The notes under the pieces are model-generated. The model had not been told where the DNA came from. It ran no database searches and saw only the letters and a program-made list of their open reading frames with translations. Below, piece by piece: positions 43,565-53,154 of a DNA stretch of 64,000 nt. This stretch comes from Prevotella sp. UBA6994. GTDB lineage: Bacteria; Bacteroidota; Bacteroidia; Bacteroidales; Bacteroidaceae. The stretch covers positions 3,184-67,183 of the forward strand of contig DJXW01000035.1 of the NCBI GenBank assembly GCA_002449845.1, written 5' to 3'. Position 1 is the first letter of the stretch. Every line of letters begins with the position of its first letter. The position numbers and the translations under genes were made by a program.

Positions 43565-44833
43565 TTATAACCTTCCATCTACTATTGTTCTATCCAAAAA
43601 TGACTTCACATCAAAGATAACGGATTTATCCTTAACCAACGATTTGACATCCAAATCTTTAAATTCACGATGAGCAACGGCAAGAATAGCAGCATCCACT
43701 TTCTCCTTTGGCAACTCATTAATCAATTCTATATGATAAACTTTTCTAACCACCGACGGATTTGCCCAAGGGTCATAAACTATTACATTCAAATTGTACT
43801 CTTTTAATGCATTATAGATATCTATTACTTTCGTGTTACGCACATCAGGACAGTTTTCTTTGAATGTAAAGCCTAATATTAATATTGTAGAATTAAGTAC
43901 TTGGACACCCTTTTTAAGCATATATTTGACTGTTTGCGAAGCTACATAATCGCCCATACCATCATTCATACGCCTTCCTGCTAAAATAATCTCAGGATTA
44001 TATCCATGTCGTTGAGCGCATTGTGCTATATAATAAGGATCTACGCCTATACAGTGACCACCTACAAGACCTGGTTTAAAGTGGAGGAAATTCCATTTGG
44101 TAGCAGCAGCCTCTAATACATCCGTGGTATCTATACCAATCCTATTAAAAATCTTTGATAGTTCATTAACAAATGCTATGTTTATATCTCTTTGGGAATT
44201 TTCAATCACTTTAGATGCTTCTGCCACTTTGATACTTGAAGCCCTATGTGTTCCTGCAATAATTACACTCGAATAAATACGGTCAACCTCATCCGCAACT
44301 TCTTTAGTAGATCCAGATGTTACTTTCTTAATTTTCTCTACGGTATGTAACTTGTCGCCTGGATTAATACGTTCCGGAGAATATCCTGCGAAAAAATCCT
44401 CATTAAACTTAAGGCCACTTGTACGTTCAATGACTGGAATACATTCTTCTTCAGTTGCACCTGGATATACTGTTGATTCATAAACAACAATATCACCTTT
44501 TGAAATGACCTTTCCTACAGTTTGACTCGCATTATACAAAGGTTGTAAATCTGGATTATTATTAATATCTACTGGTGTAGGAACTGCAACAATGTAAAAA
44601 TTACATTGCTTAATCATTTCTATATTAGTTGTACACACAAATCCGTTTTTAATTGCTTCTTGGAGCAACTCATCTGAAACTTCAAGAGACGTATCATGAC
44701 CAGACATCAATGTATCTACACGATTTTGATTCATATCAAAACCTATCGTAGGATACTTTGTTGAAAAAAGACGAGCTAATGGAAGTCCTACATATCCAAG
44801 TCCAATGACACATATTCTAACATTGTTCAACAT
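43565..44833 (-). CDS. UDP-sugar C6 dehydrogenase (UDP-GlcNAc/ManNAc/GalNAc dehydrogenase type)
   Basis: 422 residues. The NAD-binding Rossmann fold starts VRICVIGLGYVGLPLARLF. YESTVYPGATEE and GYSPERINPGD are conserved in the WbpA/WbpO/TviB group. VGGHCIGVDPYYIA carries the catalytic Cys261. LGFTFKENCPDVRNTKVIDI is the C-terminal UDP-binding domain. It oxidises the 6-OH of a UDP-HexNAc in two NAD-linked steps to a uronic acid, a building block of acidic capsule or O-antigen. N-acetyl rather than plain glucose is inferred from the PERINPGD and NCPDVRN types. The gene is followed by a GT2 on the same transcript. Confidence 0.92.
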   Translation of the reverse strand: MLNNVRICVIGLGYVGLPLARLFSTKYPTIGFDMNQNRVDTLMSGHDTSLEVSDELLQEAIKNGFVCTTNIEMIKQCNFYIVAVPTPVDINNNPDLQPLYNASQTVGKVISKGDIVVYESTVYPGATEEECIPVIERTSGLKFNEDFFAGYSPERINPGDKLHTVEKIKKVTSGSTKEVADEVDRIYSSVIIAGTHRASSIKVAEASKVIENSQRDINIAFVNELSKIFNRIGIDTTDVLEAAATKWNFLHFKPGLVGGHCIGVDPYYIAQCAQRHGYNPEIILAGRRMNDGMGDYVASQTVKYMLKKGVQVLNSTILILGFTFKENCPDVRNTKVIDIYNALKEYNLNVIVYDPWANPSVVRKVYHIELINELPKEKVDAAILAVAHREFKDLDVKSLVKDKSVIFDVKSFLDRTIVDGRL

Positions 44834-44869
44834 AAAATTACAAATCTGTTTTATATATCGTGAAAAATA

Positions 44870-47800
44870 TTATTTCATAAACTTACAACTCACTTTCTCT
44901 CCATTCCCATCTACCGCCTTGGCAATGAAGAAGCCTGATGGTAGTTCTGAGATATTCACATTCCCAACACCGCCACGAATGCCAACAACAGTTGACATCA
45001 CAAGTTGGCCACTTGCTGTAAATACCTCTACCTTCGCCATGTCAGAACCTTCCGTTTTCAGGATAAGAGTTTCGTTGCCATATCTGATACGGAAATCATT
45101 TGATGAGGCAATGAGAGAGTGCTGGATACCCAGTGTTTCATGGTTCATCACTTCCGCATACGATGTCATGAGATTGCGCTTGTTTATCGTAGGCATACTA
45201 AAGGCATAAGTATCCTTTCCACCATCGGGATAACGTCCCACGGTTGTATTTCCATCGTGCAATCCATAGTATAAAGTATCAGTCCAGCTTTTGTCTGACG
45301 ATGTCAGAGCAATTACGCCACCGTCTCCGCTAACCTTAAACGATGCGTGTAATGCCTGATTGGTGGTTGCCAACTTGTCACACCAAATAAGCAGATGGCC
45401 ATGAGGTGGAATCTTGGTAGATACATTTGTCTGCTCCTTTGAAATCTTGTATTTGGTCAGATTATCCAAGTTGTCTGTCAAGTACATTCCTTCCACATCC
45501 ACTTCCTCATCAGTGGTGTTATAAAGTTCTACCCAATCATTCTTCTTCCCATATTCATTGATAAAGACAGAATTGCTGCCACTCACCTCATTCACACAAA
45601 CTGCATGAATGCCTTCATCTGCCAATTCCACTTTTGTCATGGGTTTATAAGAGGCAGTCAACTGTACGCTTCCTGATGGCAGTGTTATCTCTGCATCCGT
45701 AGAATAATAATCAATGTCTTGCGAAGAGACAGCCCCTACGAGTTGTGCATCCCAATAGATGTCCGACGAGGTTGCACTGCAATTGTGCACTTCTACGGCA
45801 ATCATGTTATTCCCTTTGTTCAATAACGAAGCAGGGATAGAGATAGTGCCCTCAAATGGCACTTGATCGGCGTATGTCGTAGAATAAGTATTAAAGCTAA
45901 TGTTTCCAGTAGGCATATTAAATCTCTCCACTTCCGTTCCGTTTACATATAATACGAATCCGTCATCCACTGCATAATTCAGCGTGAACGCATCGTTGGA
46001 AGCAGGTTTCTCAGACAGCGTAAACGATTTACGATAATAAGAAGTAGGATACTTGTTGCTCGAATTATTACCATAAGAGATAGTGGTTGCCACGCCATTC
46101 ATCTTGAAGCCCAATGGTGCCCGTCCACTGTTCCAAGCATTTGTAGAATAATTCGTTGCATACCACGATTTTCCGTCAAGCGACCCCTTATCATAATATG
46201 TCCAAGTACTTCCCTTGTCGAATATCGCCTTTGTAGCACCAGTACCAGCCATCCATCCTTGGAATGTATATCCAGCCGGAGCTACGGCTTTCAGTGTTAC
46301 GGGGGCAAAGAGGTTTCCATTAAACTTGCCCGTAGGAATGTCTATGCCATTAACCTCTATGCGTGCATCAGCCACATTACTGCCCAACTGCACCGATTGT
46401 GAAGGCACTTGATTGAGGTTGAAAATATAATAATTCCTGAGTGCAGAAATCATCAAGCTGTTTCTGCCACTGATCGTATTCTTCAGTGTGTTTCCCATGT
46501 TCCACACGTTCCAGTCTCTTCCCTCTAACGCCATGGCGGGCTCGCAAATGGCTACCAGCGAGTCTATCACTTCATAACACCTATTGGGTTCAAACACACT
46601 ACCGCACACAATACAATACGTATCAATGAATTTCTTCTTAAATTCTGCATTTTGCAACAATTGTCTGAACAGTGTCACAAGTGTATTGTCGGTTACGATG
46701 CGTGTGTTGCTAGGATATAACACATCGAAAGCATAATTATATTCCATTCCGAAGAACCAGTCAAATTCGTTGTTGCCATTGGCAAACGAACCGTCAAGGT
46801 CGAATACCACGAAACGGAACCTTCCTCCATCTTGATAGCGGAAAGCCTTCACGTTATTACGTGTCCAATCCGAGCCGCCCAGATAAAATCCCAGAGCCAT
46901 ATAAGCAGCGTATTCATCTATGTCGAGCAGCTTCTTGATTTCCTCATACGTTTCGCCATTGGCAGCATCTGCCGAAAGTGCCAACAGTTGTTTAAACGCT
47001 TCATCCGTTCCACATCTCTGTACATAGAAAGAGTCTGGCGAAATCTCAAATTGGTCTATCTCGTCGTCATCCCATCCATAGTTAGCATATACATAATGTT
47101 TATTATTCGGCTCTCGAATGTTCAACATTCCGATGTAATTGCCATTGATAAACTCATGAGCGGGACGGAATGACTGACCATCTACGTCCATGCCAGAAGA
47201 AAGGATAATGCTCTGCAATGCCCCATCTTTCAATCTATCGTAATTGTTATTGCCGCCATTCCTCACCTGTAAGGTACGGTTGCGGATATAAGGTTTCTCT
47301 GCAAAGAATGGATATTCGAGATTCTTGTTACCGCCCAGTTCCTTATTACCTTTCAACTTAAATGAATGTGGATTCCACGCACGGCTCCATCCACCACACA
47401 TTTCCAGGTTCACGTCTTGGTTCAGCACCATTCCGTCCTGCGGAGTGATATACGAGAAGTTTACGGGACGTTCCCAATCCATGTTCCAATTACATTTCGT
47501 AGATTGCCCATTACCTGGTCGTCCATTGACTCCCCTCACATATACACCAATCGAATCGTCATACAAGAAGTCGGGATCACTGATGACCGATACGATGGGC
47601 AACGTATAATCTCTGTCTTGGTAAAGATACGACCGTGACGTTACTGGCGAAGCCAAATAGTCATCGGCAAACAAACGGAATCTGTAAACCGACGTATATG
47701 ATACGGCAAACTGCCCGGTACGTGAGATCTCGCCATTGGTCAGTGTTGGCAACGTGCCATCCATGGTGTAGCGCAGCGTACAACCAGCTGGAATCTCCAC

Positions 47801-49255
47801 GTTCACGCTCAGCGTTCCCATAAACAATTGCGAGGGCTGATCTACCTTTGGCGCACCTAATTGCAACTGTGCAAAAGTAGAAGTGTTGTTGCTCGCTTCT
47901 GGTGTTGGGTTTGAAGTATTCGACCATTCCTCTCCCCCATCAGTTGTACGCGCATAGCTCACACGTTCCATGCTGGCAGGATAATCTTGTTGTACCAGTA
48001 GATTACCCTTTGCGTCGCTGATATAGATGGTTCCGCCATCCGTGTCCAACTTAAACGACGTGTTCTTTCTGTTCAGTGTACCACTGTCAAACCAAACCAA
48101 TCGATAGCCATGTGGTGGGATAATGCCCATATTTCCTGGTGCGCGCCATTGTTTCAGGTTGCTCGGCGTATCGCTAAAGTAGAAGTTGTTGATACCTACA
48201 GCCTCATCTGTTGGGTTATACAGTTCTATCCATCCGTCGAAGTTGAAGGCAGGACTAATCCATTGGTCCACGTTAGAAGCCATGATCTCATTGATGACCA
48301 GCGACTCCTTGGTAGCTGGATTACTCGACACTTTCAAGATGACATTGGCAACCTTGTTTGACCCGTCAGTTGTACGTGCCGTAATCCTTACGTTACCTTC
48401 AGTCAATGCCGTAATCATTCCCTGGCTATTGACCGTAGCAATCCGTTCATCACTGCTACTCCAGTTAAGGGTTTTATATGTCGCGTTTTCTGGTAAGATG
48501 GTAGCTATCACTTGGTAGGTCTCACCTATCAACAAATTCAAGATGGAAGGGGTAACCGTCAATTTTGTGACAGGAATCACTTCTCCATAATACTCTATCT
48601 TGAAATTGTCAAACAAGCACCAGTTATCGTTCACAAACTCCCTGTTTCTCAAACCGATAATCAAGTCACCACCATCGTGGTCAAACTCTAACTCGTTCCA
48701 ATAATAGCCATCCCTGAACGCATGGGTTCCACTCTCCATCGTATTGGGGAAATAGATGGTAGTCTGGCTCCACCACGAACCCGTGGTATATCCCCAACAA
48801 CTACCTTCCAAGTTTTCCGTAAACGATTGTGAATATACGCTTACCAACTTTTTCTCGTTGTTTCCGGCATAGAGATACCCGGTGACATTCTCCGTCCCGT
48901 TCAGATAATCCTGGTAACCGTTTTGGTTGTCCTTACAACGAAAATACGACTGTACAGATAGCTTGTAATGCCCTGCCGACAGATTCATCAGGTTTTGGTG
49001 GATGTCAAAGGTAGAGTTCCAAAACTCCATCGCGTCAATACGGTTGTTGCACGCACCATTGTTCCACGAATACTCCCACCCTTGGTTGCTGTTCCCGTCA
49101 AAGGTGTAATTGGTAATATACTGGTCGGTGATGTCTATCCAACCTTTGTCGGCATTTGCACTCTTCGTGCCCAATACCGTCAAGATTACCAATGAGAAAC
49201 AAAGCCTCAACCACTGGGACAATCTCATCCCCCATCTGTCAGCAAAGCCTATCAT
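44870..49255 (-). CDS. Giant secreted CotH-kinase protein with lamin-tail and Ig-like modules and T9SS tail
   Basis: 1461 residues. Signal peptide MRLSQWLRLCFSLVILTVLG ending near SANA; the ATG at 49228 fits this best, while 49255 adds nine residues. Modules: a carbohydrate-binding-like N-terminus (about 36-225), a Big2 Ig-like domain (228-308, VTKLTVTPSILNLLIGETY), a lamin-tail domain (LVINEIMASNVDQWISP), a chitobiase-type beta-unit (YTMDGTLPT), and the CotH-type kinase region (about 550-960) with NGNYIGMLNIREPNNKHYV and FRFVVFDLDGSFANGNNEFD. A second lamin-tail domain follows near 1215-1365 (VCVNEVSGSNSVFINEYG). The end, ELPSGFFIAKAVDGNGEKV then SCKFMK, is a classical type A T9SS sorting domain. 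CotH proteins phosphorylate proteins in spore coats; the role on a Bacteroidetes surface is unknown. It lies 22 bases after carB. Confidence 0.88.
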   Translation of the reverse strand: MIGFADRWGMRLSQWLRLCFSLVILTVLGTKSANADKGWIDITDQYITNYTFDGNSNQGWEYSWNNGACNNRIDAMEFWNSTFDIHQNLMNLSAGHYKLSVQSYFRCKDNQNGYQDYLNGTENVTGYLYAGNNEKKLVSVYSQSFTENLEGSCWGYTTGSWWSQTTIYFPNTMESGTHAFRDGYYWNELEFDHDGGDLIIGLRNREFVNDNWCLFDNFKIEYYGEVIPVTKLTVTPSILNLLIGETYQVIATILPENATYKTLNWSSSDERIATVNSQGMITALTEGNVRITARTTDGSNKVANVILKVSSNPATKESLVINEIMASNVDQWISPAFNFDGWIELYNPTDEAVGINNFYFSDTPSNLKQWRAPGNMGIIPPHGYRLVWFDSGTLNRKNTSFKLDTDGGTIYISDAKGNLLVQQDYPASMERVSYARTTDGGEEWSNTSNPTPEASNNTSTFAQLQLGAPKVDQPSQLFMGTLSVNVEIPAGCTLRYTMDGTLPTLTNGEISRTGQFAVSYTSVYRFRLFADDYLASPVTSRSYLYQDRDYTLPIVSVISDPDFLYDDSIGVYVRGVNGRPGNGQSTKCNWNMDWERPVNFSYITPQDGMVLNQDVNLEMCGGWSRAWNPHSFKLKGNKELGGNKNLEYPFFAEKPYIRNRTLQVRNGGNNNYDRLKDGALQSIILSSGMDVDGQSFRPAHEFINGNYIGMLNIREPNNKHYVYANYGWDDDEIDQFEISPDSFYVQRCGTDEAFKQLLALSADAANGETYEEIKKLLDIDEYAAYMALGFYLGGSDWTRNNVKAFRYQDGGRFRFVVFDLDGSFANGNNEFDWFFGMEYNYAFDVLYPSNTRIVTDNTLVTLFRQLLQNAEFKKKFIDTYCIVCGSVFEPNRCYEVIDSLVAICEPAMALEGRDWNVWNMGNTLKNTISGRNSLMISALRNYYIFNLNQVPSQSVQLGSNVADARIEVNGIDIPTGKFNGNLFAPVTLKAVAPAGYTFQGWMAGTGATKAIFDKGSTWTYYDKGSLDGKSWYATNYSTNAWNSGRAPLGFKMNGVATTISYGNNSSNKYPTSYYRKSFTLSEKPASNDAFTLNYAVDDGFVLYVNGTEVERFNMPTGNISFNTYSTTYADQVPFEGTISIPASLLNKGNNMIAVEVHNCSATSSDIYWDAQLVGAVSSQDIDYYSTDAEITLPSGSVQLTASYKPMTKVELADEGIHAVCVNEVSGSNSVFINEYGKKNDWVELYNTTDEEVDVEGMYLTDNLDNLTKYKISKEQTNVSTKIPPHGHLLIWCDKLATTNQALHASFKVSGDGGVIALTSSDKSWTDTLYYGLHDGNTTVGRYPDGGKDTYAFSMPTINKRNLMTSYAEVMNHETLGIQHSLIASSNDFRIRYGNETLILKTEGSDMAKVEVFTASGQLVMSTVVGIRGGVGNVNISELPSGFFIAKAVDGNGEKVSCKFMK

Positions 49256-49277
49256 GAATATTTATCTGCTAAAAGGA

Positions 49278-52200
49278 TTATGCGTTATATTCCTGCCAAC
49301 TCTTGATCTGAATGTCTTCCATCTTCATCGCACAGAAAGCCTCGATAAATGCCTTGGCAAGTCGTACGTTTGTCATCAATGGGATATTATGGTCAATGGC
49401 TGCCCTACGAATGCGGTAGCCATTGGTCAGCTCACGCTTGGTATGGTTCTTGGGTACGTTGATGATGAGTTCCAACTGGTGGGATGAAATCAAATCCATC
49501 ACGTTGTTATCTCCTTCTTCATCGGGCCAAGCCACTGCCGTTGCTTTCACGCCATTGTCGTTAAAGAACTTGGCTGTTCCTCTTGTGGCATATATTTCGT
49601 AACCCTTTTGAGTCAGTTCACATACAGGTTCCAACAAGTCCACTTTACCTTTCGCACCACCCGATGAAATCAATATTCTCTTCTTGGGCAGACGATAACC
49701 AGTGGCTATCAGAGCATTGAGCATCGCTTCATTCAAGTCGTCACCTAAGCAACCTACCTCACCCGTACTGCTCATGTCAACGCCTAACACTGGGTCGGCA
49801 TTTTGCAAGCGGGCAAAAGAGAACTGTGAAGCCTTTACGCCAATCCTGTCAATATCAAACTCTCCCTTCTCTGGTTTCTGATAAGGCACATCGAGCATGA
49901 TCTTGGTAGCTGTCTCAATGAAATTGGTCTTCAGTATCTTGCTCACGAATGGGAATGAGCGACTGGCTCTCAGGTTGCACTCTATCACCTTCACGTCACG
50001 GTTCTTGGCAAGATACTGAATGTTAAACGGACCGGAGATGTTCAGTTCCTTGGCAATCTTATTTGAAATCTTCTTGATTTGTCTGATGGTGGAGAAGTAG
50101 ATGTGTTGTGCAGGGAATACCATCGTAGCATCTCCTGAGTGTACACCCGCATATTCCACGTGCTCAGAGATAGCGTATTCCACAATCTCACCTTTGTCTG
50201 CCACGGCATCAAACTCAATCTCCTTGGTTTCGGTCATAAACTTGGAAACCACCACGGGATAGTCTTTCGATACCTCGGTAGCCATTTCCAAGAAGCGCTC
50301 CAGTTCCTCATTGTCGTAACATACGTTCATGGCTGCACCGCTCAATACGTATGACGGGCGCACCAATACGGGGAAGCCCACCTCGCTCACAAACTCCTTG
50401 ATGTCGTCTAACGACGTGAGGGCTCGCCAAGCGGGTTGGTCAATGCCCAACTTATCCAGCATGGCTGAGAACTTATCGCGGTTCTCGGCACGGTCGATGT
50501 CCACGGGAGAGGTTCCCAAGACGGGCACGCCCTGACGATATAGTTTCATGGCAAGGTTGTTGGGGATTTGTCCTCCCACTGACACGATTACGCCACGAGG
50601 TTGTTCTAAGTCGATTACGTCAAGCACGCGTTCCAATGACAACTCATCGAAATACAACCTGTCACACATGTCATAGTCGGTAGAAACGGTTTCTGGGTTG
50701 AAGTTGATCATGATTGACTTATATCCCAACTTACGAGCGGTATTGATGGCATTCACGGAACACCAGTCGAACTCTACGGAAGAACCGATGCGATAAGCAC
50801 CCGATCCCAATACCACCACGCTCTTCTCGTTCTTGTAATACTCTATGTCGTGCTGTGCCGTAGGCGTATCGTAGTGATAAGTGAAGTAGAGATAGTTAGT
50901 CAGTTCCGGATGCTCACTTGCCACCGTGTTGATACGTCTTACGGCTGGCAAGATACCATGTTGCTTACGGTAGCGACGCACGGCAAGGTTTTCATTGTAC
51001 ATATTGCCCACTTCTGGTTTCAGCACGAAACGGGCTATCTGGAAGTCGGAGAATCCCGCAGCCTTTACTTCCAGCATAAATGCATCTGGAATTTCCTCCA
51101 AACTATTATACTCCTGCAAGCGATGTTTCAAGTCAACAATACGCTTCAGTCGCTCAATAAACCACTTGTCGATATGGGTCAGCTCCTCTATCCTCTCAAT
51201 GGTATAGCCATCTTCCAAAGCCTGTGCAATGGCAAAGATACGGAGGTCTGTCGGGTTCTCCAACGCATCGTCAAGGTTCTCGAAACGTGTATGGTCGTTG
51301 CCCACAAATCCGTGCATACCCTGCCCTATCATACGCAAGCCCTTCTGAATCATTTCCTCAAAGCTTCTGCCGATAGACATGATTTCGCCTACCGACTTCA
51401 TGCTGGAGCCAATCTGACGTGAAACGCCTGCAAACTTGGTCAAGTCCCAACGGGGTATCTTGCAAATCATGTAGTCTAAGCTGGGTGCCACGTATGCGGA
51501 GTTGGGTGTTCCCATCTCACCTATCTGGTCGAGCGTGTAGCCCAAGGCAATCTTTGCTGCCACGAAAGCCAAGGGATAACCTGTAGCCTTTGATGCCAAT
51601 GCCGATGAACGACTCAAACGGGCATTGATCTCAATGATACGGTAGTCGTTGGTCTTGGCATTGAAAGCAAACTGGATGTTACATTCTCCCACGATGCCTA
51701 AATGCTTCACGCAACGGATGGATATTTCTTGCAACATCGTTACCTGCTCTTCTGTCAACGAACAGGTAGGAGCCACCACGATGGATTCTCCTGTGTGAAT
51801 GCCTAATGGGTCGAAATTCTCCATAGATGCAACGGTGAAACAACGGTCATTGGCATCGCGTATCACCTCAAACTCTATTTCCTTCCATCCCTTCAACGAC
51901 TCTTCTACCAATATCTGTGGGGCGAAAGTGAAAGCACTCTCTGCCAACTCAATAAACTTCTTTTCGTCTGGGCAAATACCTGAACCTAATCCACCTAATG
52001 CGTAAGCCGAACGGATCATGATGGGGAACCCTATCTCACGGGCAGCCTTCAGCGCATCGTCCATGTTCTCTACGGCGTGGCTGACCGGGGTTTTCAGTTC
52101 TATCTCGTCCAACTTCTTGACGAAGAGGTCACGGTCTTCGGTGTTCATGATAGCCTCTACCGACGTGCCAAGCACTTCCACGCCATACTCCTTGAGCGTA

Positions 52201-52511
52201 CCGTTTTGGTAAAGCTCAGTACCGCAGTTCAATGCCGTCTGACCGCCGAATGCCAAGAGGATACCGTCCGGACGCTCCTTCTTGATGATTTCCGTCACGA
52301 AATATGTAGTCACTGGCTGGAAATAAACCTTATCGGCTATACCTTCCGACGTTTGAATGGTAGCAATATTTGGGTTTACCAATACCGATGAGATACCCTC
52401 TTCACGTAAAGCCTTCAACGCTTGCGATCCCGAATAGTCAAATTCTCCTGCCTGTCCAATCTTCAAGGCACCACTGCCTAATACTAATACTTTCGTGAGT
52501 TTCTTCTTCAT
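49278..52511 (-). CDS. carB: Carbamoyl phosphate synthase, large subunit
   Basis: 1077 residues, the standard length. Two homologous ATP-grasp halves are visible: VLVLGSGALKIGQAGEFDYS with SAYALGGLGSG, and VVVLGSGAYRIGSSVEFDWC with RPSYVLSGAAMNV. An oligomerisation domain lies between them, and the C-terminal allosteric MGS-like domain includes ILISSGGAKGKVDLLEPV. It makes carbamoyl phosphate from bicarbonate, ammonia (via the small subunit) and two ATP for pyrimidines and arginine. Start MKKKLTKVLVLGSG (52511) is preferred to an upstream in-frame ATG at 52550. No carA is next to it. The CotH-type gene follows after only 22 bases, so the two may be cotranscribed. Confidence 0.96.
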   Translation of the reverse strand: MKKKLTKVLVLGSGALKIGQAGEFDYSGSQALKALREEGISSVLVNPNIATIQTSEGIADKVYFQPVTTYFVTEIIKKERPDGILLAFGGQTALNCGTELYQNGTLKEYGVEVLGTSVEAIMNTEDRDLFVKKLDEIELKTPVSHAVENMDDALKAAREIGFPIMIRSAYALGGLGSGICPDEKKFIELAESAFTFAPQILVEESLKGWKEIEFEVIRDANDRCFTVASMENFDPLGIHTGESIVVAPTCSLTEEQVTMLQEISIRCVKHLGIVGECNIQFAFNAKTNDYRIIEINARLSRSSALASKATGYPLAFVAAKIALGYTLDQIGEMGTPNSAYVAPSLDYMICKIPRWDLTKFAGVSRQIGSSMKSVGEIMSIGRSFEEMIQKGLRMIGQGMHGFVGNDHTRFENLDDALENPTDLRIFAIAQALEDGYTIERIEELTHIDKWFIERLKRIVDLKHRLQEYNSLEEIPDAFMLEVKAAGFSDFQIARFVLKPEVGNMYNENLAVRRYRKQHGILPAVRRINTVASEHPELTNYLYFTYHYDTPTAQHDIEYYKNEKSVVVLGSGAYRIGSSVEFDWCSVNAINTARKLGYKSIMINFNPETVSTDYDMCDRLYFDELSLERVLDVIDLEQPRGVIVSVGGQIPNNLAMKLYRQGVPVLGTSPVDIDRAENRDKFSAMLDKLGIDQPAWRALTSLDDIKEFVSEVGFPVLVRPSYVLSGAAMNVCYDNEELERFLEMATEVSKDYPVVVSKFMTETKEIEFDAVADKGEIVEYAISEHVEYAGVHSGDATMVFPAQHIYFSTIRQIKKISNKIAKELNISGPFNIQYLAKNRDVKVIECNLRASRSFPFVSKILKTNFIETATKIMLDVPYQKPEKGEFDIDRIGVKASQFSFARLQNADPVLGVDMSSTGEVGCLGDDLNEAMLNALIATGYRLPKKRILISSGGAKGKVDLLEPVCELTQKGYEIYATRGTAKFFNDNGVKATAVAWPDEEGDNNVMDLISSHQLELIINVPKNHTKRELTNGYRIRRAAIDHNIPLMTNVRLAKAFIEAFCAMKMEDIQIKSWQEYNA

Positions 52512-52672
52512 GATGTTATTTTTTGTATTGTAAAATGGTACTTTATACACTTTAATTAATAAGATTTTGCAAAATTACAAATAAAAATTGAATTTAATCT
52601 ACAAAATGGGGCAAAATGCTATTTTTTTCTAAAAAAAATCGACATATCGTTACAACCTATTATTATTTTTAT

Positions 52673-52730
52673 TATATTTGCGACAGAATAAAACTTATAT
52701 CGACTTTTTCATTATTAATTATAAGGGAGG
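52673..52730 (+). promoter_or_regulatory. Promoter -7 element and strong Shine-Dalgarno for the 38-residue gene
   Basis: TATATTTG (52673-52680) matches TAnnTTTG. AAGGGAGG (52723-52730) ends 8 bases before the ATG at 52739 and complements the 16S 3' end. Shine-Dalgarno sites this strong are uncommon in Bacteroidetes, so this one helps fix the start. Confidence 0.7.
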
Positions 52731-52738
52731 AAATAGCT

Positions 52739-52855
52739 ATGGTAAAACGAGTGAAAAAAGGTCATGAGCAAGATGACCATGAGTTCGACAATGTTTACAA
52801 TTGCGATGCCGACGAGAGATACGATGGCGTGGATTCTTCCATTTGGTATAACTGA
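52739..52855 (+). CDS. 38-residue small protein, unknown
   Basis: Encodes MVKRVKKGHEQDDHEFDNVY then NCDADERYDGVDSSIWYN. The basic N-terminus is followed by an acidic body with one Cys and an aromatic C-terminus. There is no signal peptide or membrane segment. It is framed as a complete gene: promoter -7 element, Shine-Dalgarno, ORF, then a hairpin plus T tract starting 5 bases after the stop. I recognise no family. It diverges from carB. A regulatory or stress-induced small protein, or a peptide with a bound ligand, are possible but unsupported. Confidence 0.7.
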   Translation: MVKRVKKGHEQDDHEFDNVYNCDADERYDGVDSSIWYN

Positions 52856-52860
52856 AAAAT

Positions 52861-52890
52861 AATCGGGTGGCAAAACCACCCGATTTTTTT
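52861..52890 (+). terminator. Rho-independent terminator
   Basis: AATCGGGTGG pairs with CCACCCGATT (10-bp stem) around CAAAA, followed by a T run. It directly follows the 38-residue gene and is among the clearest terminators in the window. Confidence 0.9.
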
Positions 52891-52896
52891 GCTTTG

Positions 52897-53050
52897 AAGA
52901 GGGTTGAAGATTGAAGGTTAAGATTGAAAATTGAAAATTGAAGATTGAAGATTGAAGATTGAAAATTGAAAATTGAAAATATCAATTGTGCTTTGTGCAT
53001 TATGAATTGTGAATTGTCAATTGTGAATTGATCATTGTGAATTATGAATT
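52897..53050. repeat. Heptamer repeat field (ATTGAAG/ATTGAAA, then GAATTGT)
   Basis: Consecutive 7-bp units ATTGAAG/ATTGAAA run to about 52980, then GTGAATT/GAATTGT-type heptamers with CAATTGT and GAATTGA variants to about 53050. The unit length is that of the wbqC repeats, but the 17-bp core is absent. No gene is seen here, nor in the AT-rich 53051-53154 that follows. Confidence 0.75.
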
Positions 53051-53154
53051 ATTATCATTTTTCACTACAAAATCACATCTTACTTTTCTTGCAAAATAGA
53101 ATTAGAAAGATGGCAATATGAATTAAAACAGCCCAAAAACATCTTTTTTCACGC

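Noticed and set aside
52897..53050. Coding frame on the minus strand through the heptamer field
   Set aside because: The peptide is made of repeated Ile/Phe/Asn/Gln units from the heptamers with no promoter or start context.
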